A stretch of 64,000 bases of DNA from Deroplatys truncata (lineage: Eukaryota > Arthropoda > Insecta > Mantodea > Mantidae), in assembly GCA_030765065.1 (NCBI GenBank), contig CM060988.1:198026565-198090564 (forward strand), given 5' to 3'. The notes under the pieces were generated by a model. The model saw nothing but the letters and a program-made list of their open reading frames with translations. It had not been told where the DNA came from and made no database searches. This document shows, piece by piece, positions 22,947 to 35,500 of the stretch. A program made the translations under genes and the position numbers. Position 1 is the stretch's first letter; every line of letters begins with the position of its first letter.

Positions 22947-25318
22947 TATACTGCAGACCTATTGTCAAGCGTGGTATATTCTTTCTGACTTCCTTGGCAA
23001 GAAAGAAAGTGGAGTAGATAAATCAGGCAAAGTGTACTGCTGTATTATGTGTTTGCTAGGGAGACTTTGGAGTTGAATGCAAGTAGCAGTAGTAATAAAA
23101 AGAATGGAAGACGAACCAACAGATGAAATTGAAAATAGGTCAGTTGTCTGCAGTATGCTTATTATCATTATTACTAAATAGATATTTGTTTTGTAGGTGT
23201 AAACAGAAAAGGGGAACTTCCAGTCTGTGCTAAGTATATTCCAAATACTTTGATATAACATGTTTAAGACTTTGATCAATTTTCATAAGTTGATAAATGG
23301 AAAATGTCTGTTTTCGGGAAATGCATTTTTTAAATATTGAACCAAAATAGTAATTGTATTTCATAATAAAGAACATTTAAACTATGTTTTTAAGCATGTA
23401 TTTTACACTTTCGTTTTCACTGATAAAATTGAAAATCTATGATACAATTTCCGGGTTTTGCCAAAGTTGATATATGCAAAGCTGGAAAGTCAGAATTTTA
23501 ATATGCACATTCAAAACGTAACTTATTTATTTCCTGTAATCTATTTACAGATAATGTAAGGAGGGCATCTTTATTGCTCTAGTCGCATTTTCACATTGTT
23601 TTATAGCAGTTTGATAAACTTAAGTACAAAGTAATGACATCGGACAAGCAGAATAAAGGACAAAATATAAACTCAAATGCCACGATAAGTGGAAACCTAA
23701 TAGTGACTTTAAGCTATGGCTTTTTAAAATACTTCATGAGTTTTATGATTTCCTTTCATTTATTCTTACTGATATGCTCCTTTTTAGCAAACTAGCTGCT
23801 TTACTTCCTCACTGCAGCCTTTGGACTTGCAGCTCAAGTGTCCTATACTGACAACAATACCTAACTTCTATACTTGTCATAAGCCATGGTATTTCAGTAA
23901 TAATTTATTTAGATCAGTAATGTATAAACTATTTACAAGTAATTGAAAAGCTGTGATATCAACAAAACTAGATCAGCTGCTCTGCATTTGTTTCTTCCTA
24001 AGGCTTTTGGGTTCATTGGTATGTTTGGTAGCCCATGTGAAATGCAATAGTTGGCATTTCCTTATTCTTAATGAGCTTATGAGCCAAATTTACTCTAGAT
24101 CTGGACTTCCTATCGCTTGGACACTCAGTTATATATATGTATGTTTTTAATCAACTGTATGAACTTCCACACTAATGTTTAACAGACCACTTTTTACTGT
24201 GATACTGTTCCTGCAAAAGCTGCCAGAAATGGATCATGATAATCAGAAATTTATGTCATGTGAATCTTCAACCTGTACTGTTGCTTCTATTGGGAAGCAC
24301 TTGCCTATAATACAATGTTACTCTCTCTAGAAGTGAAACATCTTTTGCATTTTATTGCTCTGACTGGCTGAGAACAAATATCATTGGCAAAAACTCAATG
24401 TTTTCAACAACCTATACCCATGACAAAATATCAAATTCTGATCAAACCATTACAACAGCTTATGCTTAGCAATAAGGTATAATAGATCCCTACAAAAATT
24501 AAGATTTTCAAAATTTGAGGATTTATCAACTTTCAAAAAATGCTTCTTTGTTATTCCCATCTAAAAGGAAGTCTGTAACAAAACTCTTAACACATCTTCT
24601 TCATGTACTTGAGATTCTTTACTCGTAGAGACCAAGTCAAAATTTGTATCCTTCAGCAGACCTAAGAAGCAGTGCATTATTTACAATGTGCAATGCTTCA
24701 TTAGCAGAAATTTGCAGGTTTATGGGAAAACTTAGTGAAAACAAACGGATACTTCTCATTTACAAAGAAACTTGTAAAAGTCTTCGGTCGAGCCTGAGAA
24801 ATACAGAACTTCCAAGTAACTAGTTTATTCAACACTTCCAAGTTTTCAGTAAATCAAAAACCTTCATTTTCAGAAATAAATTAATGGATCCAGAGACAAT
24901 TTTGTTTGCATTGGGAAACCAATTTGATGACCCAACTGAAAATATTTTCCTGTTTTGAAGCAAGAAAACAGCAGCAAGGACCTGCCTACAAATCCTTTGA
25001 CATCGCAGATTAAGAAACATAAGAAAGAAAGACAGTGGTCATGAAGCTATTTAAAAAAAAACAACATGAAAAATTAAAATTTTTAATAATGTTGTGATTC
25101 AAACTGTACTTCAATCACAGACACTGATCATGAGAACAAATGTGAATGCCTTGATGAAGAGGTTGACTATACCAACTATGATTGTCGTAATGGAGTGGAA
25201 ACATTAGTAATTTATCATTCAATGTTATGTTTCTGAGGGATATTTACTTCATTTATAACCACTTAAAATTAAAGGTAAAATATTAAATATTCACTTGCAA
25301 TACTTTTATAAAATACCC
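22947..25318. other. Unassigned region between satellites
   Basis: AT-rich, with short ORFs only. A stretch near 25090-25205 can be read as an acidic, Cys-containing peptide end, but it has no family match. No RNA, SINE or LINE motif was recognised. Confidence 0.45.
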
Positions 25319-25328
25319 ATTTTTAATT

Positions 25329-25673
25329 GGGGCGGTGCCGTGGCCGAGTGATTAGACCGCTCGCCTCCCACCGAGGCGGCCCGGGTTCAATCCCAGGGAC
25401 CTGCATGTGGGATTTGTGGTGGACGAAGCGGCGTTTGGGCGGGTTTTCCACGGGTTCTCCGGTTTCCCCCACCATTCATTCCACCAACTGCTCCATCATC
25501 ACCTTTCCTTTCATCCATTTCACCAACATTTCGTTTCATCTACTTCCTTCATCCCATACCAGGCTGATCACCCATCCTGGATGCTCTGTCTGATCCATGA
25601 GTGTCTGCTCCTCGACGGGCCTCTGTAAGTCCTGGGGGTGTAAGTCCTACATAAGAGAGATAATGAATGAATG
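25329..25673 (+). mobile_element. SINE family B with 10-bp target-site duplication
   Basis: The head resembles a type II (long variable arm, Ser/Leu-like) tRNA: GCCGTGGCCGAGTGATTAGA, then box B CGGGTTCAATCCC. The body includes GTGGACGAAGCGGCG and GGTTCTCCGGTTTCCCCC. The 3' end is a TGAA-type tail (ATAATGAATGAATGA). The direct repeat ATTTTTAATT flanks it at 25319-25328 and 25674-25683, fixing both ends. A second copy lies at 44.5-44.9 kb. Clean ends suggest a fairly recent insertion. Confidence 0.93.
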
Positions 25674-25831
25674 ATTTTTAATTACCGTTATATATTATCC
25701 ATTCTACTTTTCTTTAAATATGCTCCTGTTTGCTTTAATTATCTGAATATGGTATTAAAAGTAGAAACTTTAAACTTGTATTGGAATTAATTGTTCTTCT
25801 ACACAAGCCGTGTGTTGGACAGAGTTGGAAA

Positions 25832-26051
25832 GGTAGAATCAGACGACTGAAAAATTCAATGCCGGTATTTGAACCACGGATCTCCAGGTCTCCATCTGGT
25901 TGCTCTAACCACTGAGCTACCATGGAACTTGCTGGTAGGACATTAAATTCCCCAACTGAAATGCATGTTTCCTGGTAAACCATAAGGAGACTCAAATTGT
26001 ATTGAGATGACATACCCCAGTGGTGACCTACAATGTATTAAGTACTTTAAA
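25832..26051 (-). mobile_element. tRNA-like repetitive element (family C), left arm of inverted pair
   Basis: On the minus strand it has an exact box A (TAGCTCAGTGG, within 25905-25925) and a box B-like GGTTCAAATACCGG. It ends in TTTTCAGTCGTCTGATTCT. About 130 bp precede the tRNA-like part, so the promoter is internal. It is the mirror image of 26069-26299. Confidence 0.78.
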
Positions 26052-26068
26052 GTACTATAAAGTCCGGG

Positions 26069-26299
26069 ACTTAAAGTACTTACAACATTGTAGATCGCCA
26101 TTGTGGTGTGTCATCTCAATACAGTTTGAGTCTCCTTGTGGTTTACTGGGAAAAATGCAAATCAGTTGGGGAATTTAATGTCTTACCACCATGCCTTGCC
26201 ATGGTAGCTCAGTGTTTAGAGCATCTGGATGGAGACAGGGAGATCTGTGGTTCAAATCCCGGCTATAGCGTTGTATTTTTCAGTCGTCTGATTCTACCT
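26069..26299 (+). mobile_element. tRNA-like repetitive element (family C), right arm of inverted pair
   Basis: Plus-strand copy of the same unit, with box A-like TAGCTCAGTGTTTAGAGC and box B GGTTCAAATCCCGG (26249-26262), ending in CAGTCGTCTGATTCTACC. Only about 17 bp separate it from the left arm. The pair is a roughly 470-bp palindrome that could fold as a hairpin. Confidence 0.78.
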
Positions 26300-27780
26300 T
26301 GTAAGAGGATTCTTTTAGTCCACCCTCTTAAGCTTCTATAATGGTAGGTGTTCTTCATAGGAGGGAGCTGGGTAATAGGAAATATGAATTAATAGGAAAT
26401 AGCTTCTCATAAACCTAATACATATTAAGCTACTAATATAACAATTAAGTATGAATAAATGTTCTGCTCTATTAATTAACATGAATATTTGTTTTAAACC
26501 TAGTTAAGATGGCTCTTATTCTGAATCCTTAGAAATAAAATTTACTTGGCTGCAAAAGGATTATCCTTTACTTTCTCATCAGGAAGACAATGATGAGGAA
26601 AGTTGACTGGATGTCTATTGTGGAGTCTAGTAGCAAAAGACAGGTTCACTGTGTCACACTTCTCCAGAAGATGTCTATTGTGGAGTCTAGTAGCAAAAGA
26701 CAGGTTCACTGTGCCACACTTCTTCAGAAGATGTCTATTGTGGAGTCTAGTAGCAAAAGACAGGTTCACTGTGTCACACTTCTCCAGAAGATGTCTATTG
26801 TGGAGTCTAGTAGCAAAAGACAGGTTCACTGTGCCACACTTCTTCAGAAGATGTCTATTGTGGAGTCTAGTAGCAAAAGACAGGTTCACTGTATCATACT
26901 TCTCCAGAAGATGTCTATTGTGGAGTCTAGTAGCAAAAGACAAGTTCACTGTATCACACTTCTTCAGAAGATGTCTATTGTGGAGTCTAGTAGGAAAAGA
27001 CAGGTTCACTGTACCACACTTCTCCAGAAGATGTCTATTGTGGAGTCTAGTAGCAAAAGACAGGTTCACTGTGTCACACTTCTCCAGAAGATGTCTATTG
27101 TGGAGTCTAGTAGCAAAAGACAGGTTCACTGTGTCACACTTCCCCAGAAGATGTCTATTGTGGAGTCTAGTAGCAAAAGACAGGTTCACTGTGTCACACT
27201 TCTCCAGAAGATGTCTATTGTGGAGTCTAGTAGCAAAAGACAGGTTCACTGTGTCACACTTCCCCAGAAGATGTCTATTGTGGAGTCTAGTAGCAAAAGA
27301 CGTTCACTGTGTCACACTTCTCCAGAAGATGTCTATTGTGGAGTCTAGTAGCAAAAGACAGGTTCACTGTGTCACACTTCCCCAGAAGATGTCTATTGTG
27401 GAGTCTAGTAGCAAAAGACAAGTTCACTGTGTCACACTTCTCCAGAAGATGTCTATTGTGGAGTCTAGTAGCAAAAGACAAGTTCACTGTGTCACACTTC
27501 TCCAGAAGATGTCTATTGTGGAGTCTAGTAGCAAAAGACAGGTTCACTGTGTCACACTTCTCCAGAAGATGTCTATTGTGGAGTCTAGTAGCAAAAGACA
27601 GGTTCACTGTGTCACACTTCTCCAGAAGATGTCTATTGTGGAGTCTAGTAGCAAAAGACATGTTCACTGTGTCACACTTCTCCAGAAGATGTCTATTGTG
27701 GAGTCTAGTAGCAAAAGACAGGTTCACTGTGTCACACTTCTCCAGAAGATGTCTATTGTGGAGTCTAGTAGCAAAAGACA

Positions 27781-30700
27781 GGTTCACTGTGTCACACTTC
27801 TCCAGGAGGTGCCTATTGTGGAGTCTAGTAGCAAAAGACAGGTTCACTGTGTCACACTTCTCCAGGAGGTGCCTATTGTGGAGTCTAGTAGCAAAAGACA
27901 AGTTCACTGTGTCACACTTCTCCAGAAGATGTCTATTGTGGAGTCTAGTAGCAAAAGACATGTTCACTGTGCCACACTTCTCCAGAAGATGCCTATTGTG
28001 GAGTCTAGTATCAAAAGAGAGGTTCACTGTATCACACTTCTCCAGCAGAGGTCTATTGTGGGGTCTAGTAGCAAAAGACAGGTTCACTGTATCACACTTC
28101 TCCAGAAGAGGTCTATTGCGGAGTCTAGTAGCAAAAGACAGGTTCACTGTATCACACTTACCCAGAAGGGGTCTATTGTGGAGTCTAGTAGCAAAAGACA
28201 GGTTCACTGTATCACACTTCTCCAGAAAATGTCTATTGTGGAGTCTAGTAGCAAAAGACAGGTTCACTGTATCACACGTCTCCAGAAGAGGTCTATTGTG
28301 GAGTCTAGTAGCAAAAGACAGGTTCACTGTATCACATGTCTCCAGAAGAGGTCTATTGTGGAGTCTAATAGCATAAGACAAATTCACTGTATCATACTTC
28401 TCCAGAAGATGTCTATTGTGGAGATTAGTAGCAAACGACAGGTTCACTGTGTCACACTTCTCCAGAAGATGTCTATTGTGGAATCTAGTATCAAAAGACA
28501 GGTTCACTGTATCACACTTCTCCAGAAGATGCCTATTGTGGAGTCTAGTAGCAAAAGACAGGTTCACTGTATCACACTTCTCCAGAAGATGTCTATTGTG
28601 GAGTCTAGTAGCAAAAGCCAGGTTCACTGTATCACACTTCTCCATAAGATGTCTATTGTGGAGTCTAGTAGCAAAAGACAGGTTCACTGTATCACACTTA
28701 TCCAGAAGGGGTTTATTGTGAAGTCTAGTAGCAAAAGACAGGTTCACTGTATCACACTTCTCCAGAAAATGTCTATTGTGGAGTCTAGTAGCAAAAGACA
28801 GGTTCACTGTATCACACGTCTCCAGAAGAGGTCTATTGTGGAGTCTAGTAGCAAAAGACAGGTTCACTGTATCACACGTCTCCAGAAGAGGTCTATTTTG
28901 GAGTCTAATAGCATAAGACAGGTTCACTGTATCATACTTCTCCAGAAGATGTCTATTGTGGAGATTAGTAGCAAACGACAGCTTCACTGTGTCACACTTC
29001 TCCAGAAGATGTCTATTGTGGAGTCTAGTATCAAAAGACAGGTTCACTGTATCACACTTCTCCAGAAGATGCCTATTGTGGAGTCTAGTAGCAAAAGACA
29101 GGTTCACTGTATCACACTTCTCCAGAAGATGTCTATTGTGGAGTCTAGTAGCAAACGACAAGTTCACTGTATCACACTTCTCAAGAAGAGGTCTATTGTG
29201 GTGTCTAGTAGCAAAAGACAGGTTCACTGTATCACACTTCTCCAGAAGAGGTCTATTGTGGGGTCTAGTAGCAAAAGACAGGTTCACTGTATCACACTTC
29301 TCCAGAAGAGGTCTATTGCGGAGTCTAGTAGCAAAAGACAGGTTCACTGTATCAAACTTATCCAGAAGGGGTCTATTGTGGAGTCTAGTAGCAAAAGACA
29401 GGTTCACTGTATCACACTTCTCCAGAAAGTGTCTATTGTGGAGTCTAGTAGCAAAAGACAGGTTCACTGTATCACACGTCTCCAGAAGAGGTCTATTGTG
29501 GAGTCTAGTAGCAAAAGACAGGTTCACTGTATCACACGTCTCCAGAAGAGGTCTATTGTGGAGTCTAATAGCATAAGACAGGTTCACTGTATCATACTTA
29601 TCCAGAAGATGTCTATTGTGGAGATTAGTAGCAAACGACAGGTTCACTGTGTCACACTTCTCCAGAAGATGTCTATTGTGGAGTCTAGTATCAAAAGACA
29701 GGTTCACTGTATCACTCTTCTCCAGAAGATGCCTATTGTGGAGTCTAGTAGCAAAAGACAGGTTCACTGTATCACACTTCTCCAGAAGATGCCTATTGTG
29801 GAGTCTAGTAGCAAAAGACAGGTTCACTGTATCACACGTCTCCAGAAGAGGTCTATTGTGGAGTCTAGTAGCAAACGACAAGTTCACTGTATCACACTTC
29901 TCAAGAAGAGGTCTATTGTGGTGTCTAGTAGCAAAAGACAGGTTCACTGTATCACACTTCTCCAGAAGAGGTCTATTGTGGGGTCTAGTAGCAAAAGACA
30001 GGTTCACTGTATCACACTTCTCCAGAAGAGGTCTATGGCGGAGTCCAGTAGCAAAAGACAGGTTCACTGTATCACACTTATCCAGAAGGGGTCTATTGTG
30101 GAGTCTAGTAGCAAAAGACAGGTTCACTGTATCACACTTCTCCAGAAAATGTCTATTGTGGAGTCTAGTAGAAAAAGACAGGTTTACTGTATCACACGTC
30201 TCCAGAAGAGGTCTATTGTGGATTCTAGTAGCAAAAGACAGGTTCACTGTATCACACCTCTCCAGAAGAGGTCTATTGTGGAGTCTAATAGCATAAGACA
30301 GGTTCACTGTATCATACTTCTCCAGAAGATGTCTATTGTGGAGATTAGTAGCAAACGACACGTTCACTGTGTCACACTTCTCCAGAAGATGTCTATTGTG
30401 GAGTCTAGTATCAAAAGACAGGTTCACTGTATCACACTTCTCCAGAAGATGCCTATTGTGGAGTCTAGTAGCAAAAGACAGGTTCACTGTATCACACTTC
30501 TCCAGAAGATGTCTATTCTGGAGTCTAGTACAAAAGCCAGGTTCACTGTATCACACTTCTCCATAAGATGTCTATTGTGGAGTCTAGTAGCAAAAGACAG
30601 GTTCACTGTATCACACTTATCCAGAAGGGGTCTATTGTGGATTCTAGTAGCAAAAGACAGGTTCACTGTATCACACTTCTCCAGAAAATGTCTATTGTGG

Positions 30701-32579
30701 AGTCTAGTAGCAAAAGACAGGTTCACTGTATCACACTTCTCCAGAAGAGGTCTATTGTGGAGTCTAGTAACAAAAGACAGGTTCACTGTATCACACGTCT
30801 CCAGAAGAGGTCTATTTTGGAGTCTAATAGCATAAGACAGGTTCACTGTATCATACTTCTCCAGAAGATGTCTATTGTGGAGATTAGTAGCAAACGACAG
30901 GTTCACTGTGTCACACTTCTCCAGAAGATGTCTATTGTGGAGTCTAGTATCAAAAGACAGGTTCACTGTATCACACTTCTCCAGAAGATGCCTATTGTGG
31001 AGTCTAGTAGCAAAAGACAGGTTCACTGTATCACACTTATCCAGAAGATGTCTATTGTGGAGTCTAGTAGCAAACGACAAGTTCACTGTATCACACTTCT
31101 CAAGAAGAGGTCTATTGTGGTGTCTAGTAGCAAAAGACAGGTTCACTGTATCACACTTCTCCAGAAGAGGTCTATTGTGGGGTCTAGTAGCAAAAGACAG
31201 GTTCACTGTATCACACTTCTCCAGAAGAGGTCTATTGCGGAGTCTAGTAGCAAAAGACAGGTTCACTGTATCACACTTATCCAGAAGGGGTCTATTGTGG
31301 AGTCTAGTAGCAACAGACAGGTTCACTGTATCACACTTCTCCAGAAAATGTCTATTGTGGAGTCTAGTAGCAAAAGACAGGTTCACTGTATCACACGTCT
31401 CCAGAAGAGGTCTATTGTGGAGTGTAGTAGCAAAAGCCAGGTTCACTGTGTCACACGTCTCCAGAAGAGGTCTATTGTGGAGTCTAATAGCATAAGACAG
31501 GTTCACTGTATCATACTTCTCCAGAAGATGTCTATTGTGGAGATTAGTAGCAAACGACAGGTTCACTGTGTCACACTTCTCCAGAAGATGTCTATTGTGG
31601 AGTCTAGTATCAAAAGACAGGTTCACTGTATCACACTTCTCCAGAAGATGCCTATTGTGGAGTCTAGTAGCAAAAGACAGGTTCACTGTATCACACTTCT
31701 CCAGAAGATGTCTATTGTGGAGTGTAGTATCAAAAGCCAGGTTCACTGTATCACACTTTTCCATAAGATGTCTATTGTGTAGTCTAGTAGCAAAAGACAG
31801 ATTCACTGTATCACACTTATCCAGAAGGGGTCTATTGTGGAGTCTAAGAGCAAAAGACACGTTCACTGTATCACACTTCTCCAGAAAATGTCTATTGTGG
31901 AGTCTAGTAGCAAAAGACAGGTTCACTGTATCACACGTCTCCAGAAGAGGTCTATTGTGGAGTCTAGTAGCAAAAGACAGGTTCACTGTATCACACGTCT
32001 CCAGAAGAGGTCTATTTTGGAGTCTAATAGCATAAGACAGGTTCACTGTATCATACTTCTCCAGAAGATGTCTATTGTGGAGATTAGTAGCAAACGACAG
32101 GTTCACTGTGTCACACTTCTCCAGAAGATGTCTATTGTGGAGTCTAGTATCAAAAGACAGGTTCACTGTATCACACTTCTCCAGAAGATGCCTATTGTGG
32201 AGTCTAGTAGCAAAAGACAGGTTCACTGTATCACACTTCTCCAGAAGATGCCTATTGTGGAGTCTAGTAGCAAACGACAAGTTCACTGTATCACACTTCT
32301 CAAGAAGAGGTCTATTGTGGTGTGTAGTAGCAAAAGACAGGTTCACTGTATCACACTTCGCCAGAAGAGGTCTATTGTGGGGTCTAGTAGCAAAAGACAG
32401 GTTCACTGTATCACACTTCTCCAGAAGAGGTCTATTGCGGAGTCTAGTAGCAAAAGAAAGGTTCACTGTATCACACTTATCCAGAAGGGGTCTATTGTGG
32501 AGTCTAGTAGCAACAGACAGGTTCACTGTATCACACTTCTCCAGAAAATGTCTATTGTGGAGTCTACTAGCAAAAGACA
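27781..32579. repeat. 4.8-kb higher-order repeat, copy A
   Basis: Eighty 60-bp units whose unique variants reappear in the same order about 4799 bp downstream. Markers include two CCAGGAGGTGCC units at the start, CCAGCAGAGG, CGCTATGGCGG-type variants, and a 1-nt deletion near 30530. A few single-base differences separate it from copy B. Confidence 0.85.
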
Positions 32580-35500
32580 GGTTCACTGTGTCACACTTCT
32601 CCAGGAGGTGCCTATTGTGGAGTCTAGTAGCAAAAGACAGGTTCACTGTGTCACACTTCTCCAGGAGGTGCCTATTGTGGAGTCTAGTAGCAAAAGACAA
32701 GTTCACTGTGTCACACTTCTCCAGAAGATGTCTATTGTGGAGTCTAGTAGCAAAAGACATGTTCACTGTGCCACACTTCTCCAGAAGATGCCTATTGTGG
32801 AGTCTAGTAGCAAAAGAGAGGTTCACTGTATCACACTTCTCCAGCAGAGGTCTATTGTGGGGTCTAGTAGCAAAAGACAGGTTCACTGTATCACACTTCT
32901 CCAGAAGAGGTCTATTGCGGAGTCTAGTAGCAAAAGACAGGTTCACTGTATCACACTTACCCAGAAGGGGTCTATTGTGGAGTCTGGTAGCAAAAGACAG
33001 GTTCACTGTATCACACTTCTCCAGAAAATGTCTATTGTGGAGTCTAGTAGCAAAAGACAGGTTCACTGTATCACACGTCTCCAGAAGAGGTCTATTGTGG
33101 AGTCTAGTAGCAAAAGACAGGTTCACTGTATCACATGTCTCCAGAAGAGGTCTATTGTGGAGTCTAATAGCATAAGACAAATTCACTGTATCATACTTCT
33201 CCAGAAGATGTCTATTGTGGAGATTAGTAGCAAACGACAGGTTCACTGTGTCACACTTCTCCAGAAGATGTCTATTGTGGAATCTAGTATCAAAAGACAG
33301 GTTCACTGTATCACACTTCTCCAGAAGATGCCTATTGTGGAGTCTAGTAGCAAAAGACAGGTTCACTGTATCACACTTCTCCAGAAGATGTCTATTGTGG
33401 AGTCTAGTAGCAAAAGCCAGGTTCACTGTATCACACTTCTCCATAAGATGTCTATTGTGGAGTCTAGTAGCAAAAGACAGGTTCACTGTATCACACTTAT
33501 CCAGAAGGGGTTTATTGTGAAGTCTAGTAGCAAAAGACAGGTTCACTGTATCACACTTCTCCAGAAAATGTCTATTGTGGAGTCTAGTAGCAAAAGACAG
33601 GTTCACTGTATCACACGTCTCCAGAAGAGGTCTATTGTGGAGTCTAGTAGCAAAAGACAGGTTCACTGTATCACACGTCTCCAGAAGAGGTCTATTTTGG
33701 AGTCTAATAGCATAAGACAGGTTCACTGTATCATACTTCTCCAGAAGATGTCTATTGTGGAGATTAGTAGCAAACGACAGCTTCACTGTGTCACACTTCT
33801 CCAGAAGATGTCTATTGTGGAGTCTAGTATCAAAAGACAGGTTCACTGTATCACACTTCTCCAGAAGATGCCTATTGTGGAGTCTAGTAGCAAAAGACAG
33901 GTTCACTGTATCACACTTCTCCAGAAGATGTCTATTGTGGAGTCTAGTAGCAAACGACAAGTTCACTGTATCACACTTTCAAGAAGAGGTCTATTGTGGT
34001 GTCTAGTAGCAAAAGACAGGTTCACTGTATCACACTTCTCCAGAAGAGGTCTATTGTGGGGTCTAGTAGCAAAAGACAGGTTCACTGTATCACACTTCTC
34101 CAGAAGAGGTCTATTGCGGAGTCTAGTAGCAAAAGACAGGTTCACTGTATCAAACTTATCCAGAAGGGGTCTATTGTGGAGTCTAGTAGCAAAAGACAGG
34201 TTCACTGTATCACACTTCTCCAGAAAGTGTCTATTGTGGAGTCTAGTAGCAAAAGACAGGTTCACTGTATCACACGTCTCCAGAAGAGGTCTATTGTGGA
34301 GTCTAGTAGCAAAAGACAGGTTCACTGTATCACACGTCTCCAGAAGAGGTCTATTGTGGAGTCTAATAGCATAAGACAGGTTCACTGTATCATACTTATC
34401 CAGAAGATGTCTATTGTGGAGATTAGTAGCAAACGACAGGTTCACTGTGTCACACTTCTCCAGAAGATGTCTATTGTGGAGTCTAGTATCAAAAGACAGG
34501 TTCACTGTATCACTCTTCTCCAGAAGATGCCTATTGTGGAGTCTAGTAGCAAAAGACAGGTTCACTGTATCACACTTCTCCAGAAGATGCCTATTGTGGA
34601 GTCTAGTAGCAAAAGACAGGTTCACTGTATCACACGTCTCCAGAAGAGGTCTATTGTGGAGTCTAGTAGCAAACGACAAGTTCACTGTATCACACTTCTC
34701 AAGAAGAGGTCTATTGTGGTGTCTAGTAGCAAAAGACAGGTTCACTGTATCACACTTCTCCAGAAGAGGTCTATTGTGGGGTCTAGTAGCAAAAGACAGG
34801 TTCACTGTATCACACTTCTCCAGAAGAGGTCTATGGCGGAGTCCAGTAGCAAAAGACAGGTTCACTGTATCACACTTATCCAGAAGGGGTCTATTGTGGA
34901 GTCTAGTAGCAAAAGACAGGTTCACTGTATCACACTTCTCCAGAAAATGTCTATTGTGGAGTCTAGTAGAAAAAGACAGGTTTACTGTATCACACGTCTC
35001 CAGAAGAGGTCTATTGTGGATTCTAGTAGCAAAAGACAGGTTCACTGTATCACACCTCTCCAGAAGAGGTCTATTGTGGAGTCTAATAGCATAAGACAGG
35101 TTCACTGTATCATACTTCTCCAGAAGATGTCTATTGTGGAGATTAGTAGCAAACGACAGGTTCACTGTGTCACACTTCTCCAGAAGATGTCTATTGTGGA
35201 GTCTAGTATCAAAAGACAGGTTCACTGTATCACACTTCTCCAGAAGATGCCTATTGTGGAGTCTAGTAGCAAAAGACAGGTTCACTGTATCACACTTCTC
35301 CAGAAGATGTCTATTCTGGAGTCTAGTACAAAAGCCAGGTTCACTGTATCACACTTCTCCATAAGATGTCTATTGTGGAGTCTAGTAGCAAAAGACAGGT
35401 TCACTGTATCACACTTATCCAGAAGGGGTCTATTGTGGATTCTAGTAGCAAAAGACAGGTTCACTGTATCACACTTCTCCAGAAAATGTCTATTGTGGAG

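Noticed and set aside
22947-25318. A possible THAP/P-element-like peptide near 24640-25205
   Set aside because: A few acidic and Cys residues can be read, but no ordered motif blocks; not enough to name a family.
25329-25400. Genuine tRNA gene at the SINE B head (also at 25861, 26201, 11214, 14660 and 44840)
   Set aside because: The heads have boxes A and B but mismatched acceptor stems, and are continuous with repetitive SINE bodies that recur in the window.
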